Below, piece after piece: positions 7,384 to 14,257 of a stretch of DNA of 14,379 nt. The stretch comes from JAOAFT01 sp035390885 (GTDB lineage: Bacteria; Bacteroidota; Ignavibacteria; UBA10030). How positions within the stretch are numbered: the stretch's first letter is position 1; each line of letters begins with the position of its first letter. A program made the position numbers and the translations under genes. The notes beneath the pieces were generated by a model. That model ran no database searches. It had not been told where the DNA came from and saw nothing but the letters and a program-made list of their open reading frames with translations. The stretch is from NCBI GenBank assembly GCA_035390885.1, contig DAOOUW010000045.1, forward strand, positions 1 through 14,379. The letters run 5' to 3'.

Positions 7384-7836
7384 ATGAAAATTAAAAAAGA
7401 TAGACATAAATCAAGAATCTTTGTTTTAATTTTATCTCTTGTTGGAATTTTTGTATTTGGAATTATTGTGTATGTTTTTGCTAATAAGGAACATACTTCA
7501 TCTTCTATAGAGCGACATTCGTCATCGCTTATTGAAGCAACTTCAGCGCCAGAAATTGAAGTACTCGATGCGACAGGAATTAGTAAGTATGCGGTGTCTG
7601 TTGTCTATTCTCTTCGTTCGCGTGGGTATGACGTTGTCGAATTTAGGAGATTGGTTGATGAGCCTATTGATATGTCGCATATCATTGTTTACAATAATCG
7701 GATGAAGGAAGCGCAAGCCATTGCTGCACTATTGGACATTTCGTCCTCACGGGTCTTTCAGGTAGAAAAATCAAAAGCAGATGTTGATATTTCCATTGTT
7801 TTAGGAAAAGATTGTAAGAAAAACAAAATCAAATGA
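7384..7836 (+). CDS. Membrane-anchored LytR_C-domain protein
   Basis: The 150-residue protein starts with a basic stretch (MKIKKDRHKSR), one transmembrane helix (12-32), a Ser-rich linker (36-55) and a LytR C-terminal domain (PF13399). The domain shows IEVLDATGISKYAVSVV (57-73), LRSRGYDVVEF (76-86), the IIVYNN strand and the terminal DISIVLGKD. It lacks the LytR-CpsA-Psr catalytic domain that often precedes LytR_C, so it is probably not a wall-polymer ligase; the domain's own role is unclear. The same frame extends back to TTG 7342 and ATG 7357, but neither has a better ribosome binding site and ATG 7384 gives the most natural membrane anchor. It lies 10 bases before rsfS, an arrangement seen in several phyla. 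Confidence 0.8.
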   Translation: MKIKKDRHKSRIFVLILSLVGIFVFGIIVYVFANKEHTSSSIERHSSSLIEATSAPEIEVLDATGISKYAVSVVYSLRSRGYDVVEFRRLVDEPIDMSHIIVYNNRMKEAQAIAALLDISSSRVFQVEKSKADVDISIVLGKDCKKNKIK

Positions 7837-7840
7837 GGAG
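7835..7840 (+). promoter_or_regulatory. Shine-Dalgarno deciding the TTG start of rsfS
   Basis: GAGGAG overlaps the stop codon of the upstream gene and lies six bases before TTG 7847. The nearest in-frame ATG (7859) is 18 bases away, so TTG is the likely start. Confidence 0.65.
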
Positions 7841-7846
7841 ATAAAT

Positions 7847-8251
7847 TTGACATCTCGAATGTTGTCGAAACGCGTCGCTGAACTTATGTTTTCAAAAAAA
7901 GCGACAGATGTAGTTGTACTTGATTTACGAAATCTTACTAGCATAACAGATTATTTTGTCATTTGTTCGGCGGATTCAGATACTCAGGTGAAGGCTATCG
8001 CCGATGCAATACAGGATGGAATGGAGAAGGAAGGCGTTTCTCTTTACCATATAGAAGGTTCGCAAGCGCTTATGTGGGTTGTGCTCGATTACGTTGATGT
8101 TGTTGCTCACATTTTTTATCGTGAGGCAAGAACATTTTATAATCTCGAAAGACTTTGGAGCGATGCAAAACGAGTTAATATAAAAGATCCAGCTGAACGT
8201 AAAAAGGAATTGGAAAAGAAATCAACGAGGAAAAGCTCAAAGACGATATGA
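7847..8251 (+). CDS. rsfS: Ribosomal silencing factor RsfS
   Basis: The 134-residue protein belongs to the Iojap/RsfS family (PF02410). RsfS binds ribosomal protein L14 on the 50S subunit and blocks subunit joining during nutrient limitation. The signature is visible along the chain: KKATDVVVLDLR (17-28), ITDYFVICSADSDTQVKAIAD (33-53), IEGSQALMWVVLDYVDVVAHIF (69-90) and the end of the domain REARTFYNLERLWSDA (92-107). A Lys/Arg-rich tail of about 25 residues follows. It starts with TTG behind a strong GAGGAG. Its stop overlaps the argS start (ATGA), which implies translational coupling to argS. Confidence 0.94.
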   Translation: MTSRMLSKRVAELMFSKKATDVVVLDLRNLTSITDYFVICSADSDTQVKAIADAIQDGMEKEGVSLYHIEGSQALMWVVLDYVDVVAHIFYREARTFYNLERLWSDAKRVNIKDPAERKKELEKKSTRKSSKTI

Positions 8252-9897
8252 CACAAAACGGATACTTGCGGAATATAGTAACAGAAGCATTACATAAAAC
8301 ATCGTATGACAATGATGAACGATTAACATTTGAAAAGCCAAAGCTTGAAGTCCATGGTGATGCAACTACGAATATCGCGATGGCGCTTGGGAAAAAATTA
8401 AAGAAAAATCCTCGTGCCATCGCACAAGAATTGGTTTCTGCTCTAACGTTTGATCCGCATATTATTGAGAAAATTGAAATTGCTGGTCCAGGATTTATCA
8501 ATTTTACTTTTACAAATGAATTCTTCTGCAATCAATTGCGGGAGATTTTAGATGCGGGTGGAAATTTTGGCAAAACAGCATCTGGTTCAGGGAAGAAAGC
8601 ACAGGTTGAGTATGTCAGTGCAAATCCAACAGGTCCTTTGAGTGTTGGGCATGGTCGGCAAGCAGCTATTGGAGATACAATTGCAAATCTTCTTCAATGG
8701 ATTGGTTACGATGTTACTCGAGAATATTACTATAATAATGCCGGTCGCCAAATGCGAGTTCTTGCTGAATCTACATACGCGCGATATCGTCAATTATTCG
8801 ATCCATCGTTCCCTTTTCCTGAAGATGGATATCAGGGCGACTACATTCGTACGATAGCAGAGGGATTAAAACAGGAACGAGGGGATTCACTCTTAGCGAT
8901 GAATAATGACGATGCTTTGACGATTTGTAAAGCATTTGCAGAAGAAAAACTCTTTATTTCTATCCGGACAGTGTTAGCGAAGATGAGAGTTCATCATGAT
9001 GTATTTTACAATGAAGACTCGTTGTATAAAGAAGGGAAAATTCAGGAAGTGATTGATGAACTTCGGAAGAGAAACTTAGTGTATGAGAAAGATGGAGCTT
9101 TGTGGTTTAAGGCAACAGAATTAGGATTGGAGCAAGATCGTGTCATTGTGAAATCAACAGGTGAGCCAACATATCGTTTGCCCGATATTGCGTACCATCG
9201 AGAAAAATTTCGTCGCGGCTTTGACCTCATTGTCGATATTTTTGGCGCTGATCATATTGCTACGTTCCCCGATGTACTCGCTGCTCTCAAAGCGCTTGGA
9301 TATGATGCTGATAAAGTGAAAGTCGTCATTCATCAATTTGTTACTCTTCTTCGCGATGGAGAACAGGTAAAAATGTCGAAGAGGCTTGCCAACTTTGTAA
9401 CGTTGGATGAACTGATTGATGAAGTAGGACCCGATGCGGTTCGTTTTTTCTTTCTTATGCGTTCCATTTCGAGTCATCTGGAATTTGATCTCAATCTTGC
9501 GAAAGAGCAGTCGGAAAAAAATCCTGTGTACTATGTTCAGTATGCCCATGCTCGTATTGCAAGTATCATTCGATTTGCGCAACGGGAAGGAATGTCTCTC
9601 GAATCTAAAGAAATAGAGTATTCTTTGCTTACTATAGCATCTGAAGTTGCTCTTATTAAGTTGCTTCTGAATTTTCCAGATGTCGTTGAATCTACTGCGC
9701 TTGCCTTCGAGCCACATCGAATTACCACCTATCTTCACGATGTTGCGGAGGCATTCCATAAGTTTTATCAGGAATCACGAGTTGTAATACAAGATAAAAA
9801 ACTATCTTCAGCCCGATTAGCGCTGTGTACCGCAACGAAGATTGTTATTGCCAATGGATGCTCAATTCTCGGAATCACAGCTCCAGAGCAAATGTAA
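8248..9897 (+). CDS. argS: Arginyl-tRNA synthetase
   Basis: The 549-residue class I synthetase charges tRNA-Arg. It shows the N-terminal Add-1 domain (about 1-90), then VSANPTGPLSVGHGR (123-137) with the HIGH-type site, the EYYYNNAGRQ segment (159-168), the catalytic core with DIFGADH (330-336), VKMSKR (374-379), and a C-terminal DALR anticodon-binding domain (about 426-549). The length is normal. The first His of HIGH is Ser132 (SVGH) while the second His is kept; other residues look typical, so I expect an active enzyme. The start overlaps the rsfS stop by four bases, and AGGAAAAG lies shortly upstream. No terminator follows; the next promoter begins right after its stop. Confidence 0.97.
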   Translation: MTQNGYLRNIVTEALHKTSYDNDERLTFEKPKLEVHGDATTNIAMALGKKLKKNPRAIAQELVSALTFDPHIIEKIEIAGPGFINFTFTNEFFCNQLREILDAGGNFGKTASGSGKKAQVEYVSANPTGPLSVGHGRQAAIGDTIANLLQWIGYDVTREYYYNNAGRQMRVLAESTYARYRQLFDPSFPFPEDGYQGDYIRTIAEGLKQERGDSLLAMNNDDALTICKAFAEEKLFISIRTVLAKMRVHHDVFYNEDSLYKEGKIQEVIDELRKRNLVYEKDGALWFKATELGLEQDRVIVKSTGEPTYRLPDIAYHREKFRRGFDLIVDIFGADHIATFPDVLAALKALGYDADKVKVVIHQFVTLLRDGEQVKMSKRLANFVTLDELIDEVGPDAVRFFFLMRSISSHLEFDLNLAKEQSEKNPVYYVQYAHARIASIIRFAQREGMSLESKEIEYSLLTIASEVALIKLLLNFPDVVESTALAFEPHRITTYLHDVAEAFHKFYQESRVVIQDKKLSSARLALCTATKIVIANGCSILGITAPEQM

Positions 9898-9927
9898 TTG
9901 ACAAATGAATGAAAAATTGTTTATATT
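9898..9927 (+). promoter_or_regulatory. Predicted promoter of the polysaccharide operon
   Basis: TTGACA (9898-9903) starts directly after the argS TAA, followed by an 18-base spacer and TATATT (9922-9927). Transcription would begin near 9933 and leave about 140 bases before the first gene. Confidence 0.6.
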
Positions 9928-9933
9928 CGTTTA

Positions 9934-10073
9934 TTGAATTTAAAGGAAGGAAACAAAAACCGCTAAAATTGTTACCGCTGTACATCTACAAAGAGTACGC
10001 AATTCAATGTGAGCCGCTTTATTTAGCTGGCTTGTCAATGAATTTCCAATAATTTATTTTATAGGATGTGCTT
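9934..10073 (+). promoter_or_regulatory. Untranslated leader of the polysaccharide operon
   Basis: This segment holds AAGGAAGG (about 9942-9949), a good ribosome-binding sequence with no start codon at a usable distance. It also holds a short open frame from TTG 9969 to the stop at 10050-10052 (27 codons) and a hairpin at 10012-10032 (AGCC-GCT / AGC-GGCT with one bulged T and a TTATTT loop). I do not recognise a known riboswitch, JUMPstart/ops element or T-run terminator. Whether it regulates the operon is unknown. Confidence 0.35.
10063..10066 (+). promoter_or_regulatory. Shine-Dalgarno deciding the ATG at 10074
   Basis: AGGA lies seven bases before ATG 10074. The alternative in-frame GTG at 10068 is only one base from it, too close to be used. 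Confidence 0.55.
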
Positions 10074-10550
10074 ATGCAATTCAAAGAAGGGACCATTGAA
10101 GGCGCGGTTCTAAAGTCATATAAAAAAAATGTTGATCATCGTGGTTGGCTGGTAGAACTTTTCAGGCACGACGAGCTTCAGGAATCTTGCTATCCAGTAA
10201 TGGCGTATGTATCATCCACTTTACCTGGAATTGCTCGAGGTCCTCACGAACATATCAACCAAACAGATTTCTTTGGATTTGTTGGTCCTTCTACTTTTAG
10301 AGTTTATTTATGGGATAATCGGAAAGACTCTCGAACTTTTGGAAATAAAATGGTATTCGAAGCAGGAGAGAATAACCCAATGGCTGTGATAATTCCGCCG
10401 GGAGTTGTACACGCTTACAAAAATATTGGCTCGGAGAGTGGTTGGGTTTTCAATGCCCCTAATCGGCTCTATGCAGGAAAGGGAAAGAAAGAAAAAGTCG
10501 ATGAAATTCGTCATGAAGATGAAGCTAATTCCCCATTTATTTTGGACTAG
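10074..10550 (+). CDS. RmlC-like cupin (dTDP-4-dehydrorhamnose 3,5-epimerase family)
   Basis: The 158-residue protein is a double-stranded beta-helix of the RmlC family (PF00908), whose members epimerise dTDP-4-keto-6-deoxyhexoses. Visible family marks: DHRGWLVELFR (21-31), RGPHEH (55-60), where His58 matches the catalytic base of RmlC, VYLWDNRKDSRTFG (77-90, Asp81 matching its Asp partner), IIPPGVVHAYKN (106-117) and NAPNRLY (127-133). It is shorter than typical RmlC (~180), and the Lys shortly after the catalytic His in classical enzymes is not evident in INQTDFF (61-67). It may therefore be a variant epimerase or isomerase. It lies three bases before rmlB, whose product would supply its substrate, so a role in dTDP-deoxysugar synthesis is well supported; the exact reaction is not. 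Confidence 0.82.
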   Translation: MQFKEGTIEGAVLKSYKKNVDHRGWLVELFRHDELQESCYPVMAYVSSTLPGIARGPHEHINQTDFFGFVGPSTFRVYLWDNRKDSRTFGNKMVFEAGENNPMAVIIPPGVVHAYKNIGSESGWVFNAPNRLYAGKGKKEKVDEIRHEDEANSPFILD

Positions 10551-10553
10551 AAG

Positions 10554-11564
10554 ATGAATATTCTGGTTACAGGCGGCGCGGGTTTTATTGGCAACAATTT
10601 TATTCGGATGATGATAAAAAAATATCCGAATTATTTTGTTCTCAATGTTGATAAACTTACCTATGCGGGAAATTTAGAAAATCTCTCCGATGTTCAATCA
10701 TTTCCTAATTATGCATTTGAACGTATTGATATATGTGATCGGGAGTCTATCGAGAAATGTATTCGCAATTACAAAATAGATGCGATTGTACATTTTGCAG
10801 CTGAATCCCATGTTGATAGAAGTATTTTGGGAGCATCCGATTTTGTGCGTACTAATATTGTAGGAACAAGTGTGTTGCTCGATGTAGCGAAGGAGAACAA
10901 TATTAAAAGATTTCTCCAGGTTTCCACGGATGAAGTATACGGTTCATTGGGACCTACAGGATATTTTACAGAAGAAACGCCACTGCATCCAAATAGTCCA
11001 TACTCTGCGAGTAAAGCTTCTGCTGATATGCTTACGTTGGCGTTCTATCATACTCATCAATTGCCGGTTATTGTTACGCGATGTTCGAACAATTACGGTC
11101 ATTACCAATTTCCCGAAAAACTCATTCCGTTGATGATCATCAATGCATTGAATGACACGCCCTTGCCGGTCTATGGCGATGGAATGAATGTGCGCGATTG
11201 GCTCCATGTTGCAGATCACTGTGCTGCATTAGATATTGTGCTTCACAAAGGAAGGGAAGGAGAAATTTATAATATTGGTGGAAATAATGAAAAGACGAAC
11301 ATCGAAATTGTTAAACTTATACTTCGTTACCTTGGGAAACCAGAATCCTTAATAACGTTTGTCAAAGATAGACCCGGGCACGATCGACGATATGCGATAG
11401 ATTCTTCAAAGATAAGGAACGAACTCGGGTGGCAACCAAAGTATACTTTTGAACAAGGTATAGCAGAAACAATTAATTGGTACGTTTCAAATCAAGAATG
11501 GTGGAAACGAATCATCTCTGGTAAATACCAAGAATATTATAAAATAATGTACGAAAATCGTTAA
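10554..11564 (+). CDS. rmlB: dTDP-glucose 4,6-dehydratase
   Basis: The 336-residue enzyme is an extended short-chain dehydrogenase that converts dTDP-glucose to dTDP-4-keto-6-deoxyglucose, the branch point for rhamnose and other deoxysugars. It has the NAD-binding TGGAGFIG (6-13), LNVDKLTYAGN (30-40), HFAAESHVDRS (80-90), the catalytic STDEVYG with Thr125-Asp126-Glu127, the YxxxK pair Tyr150/Lys154 (YSASK), and RCSNNYGHYQFPEKLIP (176-192). All are diagnostic of RmlB. The length is normal. It sits three bases after the RmlC-like gene and 13 bases before the SLBB gene, all in one operon. rmlA and rmlD are not in the window. Confidence 0.95.
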   Translation: MNILVTGGAGFIGNNFIRMMIKKYPNYFVLNVDKLTYAGNLENLSDVQSFPNYAFERIDICDRESIEKCIRNYKIDAIVHFAAESHVDRSILGASDFVRTNIVGTSVLLDVAKENNIKRFLQVSTDEVYGSLGPTGYFTEETPLHPNSPYSASKASADMLTLAFYHTHQLPVIVTRCSNNYGHYQFPEKLIPLMIINALNDTPLPVYGDGMNVRDWLHVADHCAALDIVLHKGREGEIYNIGGNNEKTNIEIVKLILRYLGKPESLITFVKDRPGHDRRYAIDSSKIRNELGWQPKYTFEQGIAETINWYVSNQEWWKRIISGKYQEYYKIMYENR

Positions 11565-11577
11565 GAGGGACACAGCG

Positions 11578-13014
11578 ATGGATTTTTCATGCACTTCAAT
11601 TCATATTAACTTATGGAAAGCATTTTATGTGATTATTCTATGTACTTTCCTCTCATTACATTTAGTTGCCCAAACCGATACAAAGGGACAAGCTTCAATA
11701 GTACCATCGTCAACTTCAATGGCGATCAGTGTAACTATAGGGGGGGATTTTATTACTAATGGGACATTCCCTGCCTTGTTAACTGAAAGAGTAGATCAAT
11801 TTATCACAAGGATTTACGAGCAGAAGAGAGCAGAGGAATTAGAATTAGCGAAGCTTGGTATAGAAATAAAAGGGGAGGGAAAGAGGACGAGAGAGAAAGA
11901 AAATATGATGTTCCAGAATTACGCGCTACGTGGGATTATCTTGAAAAGAAATTCGGGCGAGCAAAGTCTTATTGATATTGACAAGTTTCGTTTAACCGGT
12001 GATTTTAAGTACAATCCGTACTTAAAAAATGATGACATTTTAATCTTTCCGCAATATGATAAAGACAATACTTTCTCAGTTGAAGGTGCTGTCAATAATC
12101 CTGGAACATTTCAATTTGTTGAAGGAGACAAAATTGAAGATGGGCTTCTCTTTGCTCGTGGAATCGATCCATTATATGAAAATGCCGACAAATTGGAAAT
12201 TTATCGATTGACGTATGATGGGAGACTGGATACTGTAATTAGAATGCCCCTTGATAAACAATATCCACTAAAGAGAGGCGATAGGGTTCGTTTTGTAGCA
12301 ACTGAACCGTTACGCAAAAATTATAGAGCATTTGTCGATGGTGAAGTCATGCAGCCAGGCGTTGCCTTTGTAACCAAAGAAGGACTTCCTTTGTTCAAAG
12401 TGTTGGAGCAAGTCGGCGGACTCCGTGAGGATGCAGACCTTTCTCGGGCTGAGCTTATACGTGGCGGCAATGTATTTCAGTCAATTTATTATGGGTCAGA
12501 ATTTGAAAGGATGATGATGCAGCGAATGGCTCCAATCAAAGCAGAAGACTCTTTGACTTTTCTAGTAGATAATGTTTTGAGAACAACGCGAGGAGCATGG
12601 GCGCAAAATTTAGAGGGATTAAAATCAGAGCGAATTGATTCACTCACTATTTTAGTCAGGGATGGAGATTATTTATTTATCCCGCAGAAAATTGATTTTG
12701 TGTATGTATTTGGTCAAGTAAATAATTTTGGATACATCAAGTACATTCCCGGAAAAGATTATTCATACTACATTACACAAGCTGGAGGTATTGGCGCTAC
12801 CGCGAAAAAAGATATTTATATCATTAAAAATAGAACAAGAGCTTGGTACTTAGCGAGCAAAAGTAATACCGAAATAGAACCAGGTGATTATATTTGGGTG
12901 CCAAAAAAGCCTGTTAAAGATTTTGATTACTATTTGCAACGGGTAGCATATATTGGAAGTATTGTTACAGGGATTGTAACGACAGCATTATTGATTGTAC
13001 AAGTAACGAAATAA
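11578..13014 (+). CDS. SLBB-repeat polysaccharide export protein
   Basis: The 478-residue protein starts with a signal peptide (hydrophobic 15-30, likely cut at VA-QT, 31-32). It then shows SLBB-type units: VTIGGDFITNGTFP (52-65), FSVEGAVNNPGTFQF (166-180), AFVDGEVMQPGVAFV (251-265) with VLEQVGGLREDADL, and VYVFGQVNNFGYIKY (376-390) with ITQAGGIGATAKKD. The first unit is interrupted by a charged insert (82-113). L..GD.I..P/VP segments close the units (149-158, 436-443). A hydrophobic helix near the C-terminus (455-476) could span a membrane. The usual N-terminal Poly_export domain (PF02563, the Wza family) is not seen. The context (rml genes before, Wzz-type gene after) points to an outer-membrane or periplasmic exporter of the encoded polysaccharide. 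GAGGG at 11565-11569 precedes the ATG. Confidence 0.83.
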   Translation: MDFSCTSIHINLWKAFYVIILCTFLSLHLVAQTDTKGQASIVPSSTSMAISVTIGGDFITNGTFPALLTERVDQFITRIYEQKRAEELELAKLGIEIKGEGKRTREKENMMFQNYALRGIILKRNSGEQSLIDIDKFRLTGDFKYNPYLKNDDILIFPQYDKDNTFSVEGAVNNPGTFQFVEGDKIEDGLLFARGIDPLYENADKLEIYRLTYDGRLDTVIRMPLDKQYPLKRGDRVRFVATEPLRKNYRAFVDGEVMQPGVAFVTKEGLPLFKVLEQVGGLREDADLSRAELIRGGNVFQSIYYGSEFERMMMQRMAPIKAEDSLTFLVDNVLRTTRGAWAQNLEGLKSERIDSLTILVRDGDYLFIPQKIDFVYVFGQVNNFGYIKYIPGKDYSYYITQAGGIGATAKKDIYIIKNRTRAWYLASKSNTEIEPGDYIWVPKKPVKDFDYYLQRVAYIGSIVTGIVTTALLIVQVTK

Positions 13015-13035
13015 ATGATACTTTAAAGGATATTT

Positions 13036-14250
13036 ATGGATACATATAAAAATCAACCGAAATCGTTTAGTGACTACATGTACATACTATTCAAGTGGCG
13101 TAAGTTTATCTTTATTAATTTGTTGGTAGTGGGGATTATTAGCATACTAATTGCCTTTTTACTTAGGAAAGAATATAGAGCTGTAGCAACGGTGATGATT
13201 GCTCCTGAAAGCCAAATGAATTTTGGTGGATTGACAAGTGTATTAGGCGGTGGAAAGTCTACTATGGCTGCTCTAGGAGCAAAAGCATTTGGTGTCTCAA
13301 ACATATCTGAGGATATATTATTAGGTATTATGAATAGCAGAACCGCTCTGGTGAAAGTTATTCAAGAATTTAATCTCATGGATTACTACAAGATTAAGGA
13401 TCAGAATTTTGATAAGGCATTGAAAGCATTTCAAGCAGATTTTTCTGCAGATGTCAATGAACATGGAATGATAGAGGTACGTATTGTCCATAAGAACCCT
13501 AAAATTGCTGCTGATATTGCTAATTATCTTGTACGAATTACTGATAGCCTGAATATTGTCTATAATATGGAACAATCGAGAAGCAATAGACTTTTTCTAG
13601 AGAAAAGATATAATCAGAATGTAGAAGATTTGCGGAAAGCAGAAGAAGAACTTTATAAGTTTCAAAAGAAATATGGAATAGTGGCTGTTCCTGAGCAATT
13701 AGAAGTGTCGGTGAAAGCGGCGGCAGAAATTGAGGGAATGCTAACCAAAAAAGAAATCGAAGCATATTTTATAAAACAACAATTTGGGGAAAACTCTCCT
13801 CAATACCAGGGAGTTGCAGCAGAGCTTGAAGTTTTGAGGAAGAAAGTTCAAGAATTAAAAAATTCTTCCAATCTCAGTTCACAATCGAATGTATTTTTCG
13901 CCTTTAAGCAAATGCCTGAAATAGCAATTCAATATCTGCGTACCTACAGGGACGTGCAAATTCAACAAGCTATTTTAGAAGTTGTATTGCCAATGTATGA
14001 GCAAGCTAAAGTGGAAGAACAAAAGAGCATCCCGTCATTATTGTTAATTGATAAAGCAACCCCTCCTCAATTAAAGTATAGCCCGAAACGATCCATTATC
14101 GTTCTGGGTACATTATTCCTTGCTCTTTTTATAATGATACCATTTGTCTTTGTAGGTGAGAAATATCTTCTTATTGAGCAATTTTCAAATCCTCTTCAAG
14201 AACGGTTTGCATCATTTATTATCAAGTTGAAAAATATATACCATTTTTAA
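13036..14250 (+). CDS. Wzz-type chain-length determinant / polysaccharide co-polymerase
   Basis: The 404-residue protein has the polysaccharide co-polymerase layout: cytoplasmic N-tail, first transmembrane helix (23-43), periplasmic Wzz domain (PF02706) with ATVMIAPESQ (51-60), a long coiled-coil region (about 181-278), the GNVR-like segment (296-340), and the Pro-rich PPQLKYSPKR (343-352) before the second helix (353-374). No Walker motifs or tyrosine cluster follow, so it lacks a BY-kinase domain. It would set chain length and couple polymerisation to the SLBB exporter. AAAGGA lies a few bases before the ATG, and the gene follows 21 bases after the SLBB gene. Confidence 0.88.
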   Translation: MDTYKNQPKSFSDYMYILFKWRKFIFINLLVVGIISILIAFLLRKEYRAVATVMIAPESQMNFGGLTSVLGGGKSTMAALGAKAFGVSNISEDILLGIMNSRTALVKVIQEFNLMDYYKIKDQNFDKALKAFQADFSADVNEHGMIEVRIVHKNPKIAADIANYLVRITDSLNIVYNMEQSRSNRLFLEKRYNQNVEDLRKAEEELYKFQKKYGIVAVPEQLEVSVKAAAEIEGMLTKKEIEAYFIKQQFGENSPQYQGVAAELEVLRKKVQELKNSSNLSSQSNVFFAFKQMPEIAIQYLRTYRDVQIQQAILEVVLPMYEQAKVEEQKSIPSLLLIDKATPPQLKYSPKRSIIVLGTLFLALFIMIPFVFVGEKYLLIEQFSNPLQERFASFIIKLKNIYHF

Positions 14251-14257
14251 AGATTTT

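Noticed and set aside
9154..9759. Open frame of 201 codons on the minus strand
   Set aside because: It lies wholly inside argS, whose protein is strongly conserved on the other strand. The antisense translation shows no recognisable domain and no ribosome binding site supports it.
9969..10052. 27-codon open frame in the polysaccharide-operon leader as a real gene
   Set aside because: The start is TTG, about 19 bases from the nearest ribosome-binding sequence, and the peptide has no recognisable feature. It is kept only as a possible leader element.
10032..10060. TTGTCA-N17-TATTTT as a second promoter for the RmlC-like gene
   Set aside because: Transcription would start at about 10067, removing the ribosome binding site at 10063-10066. 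The promoter at 9898 is a better fit.
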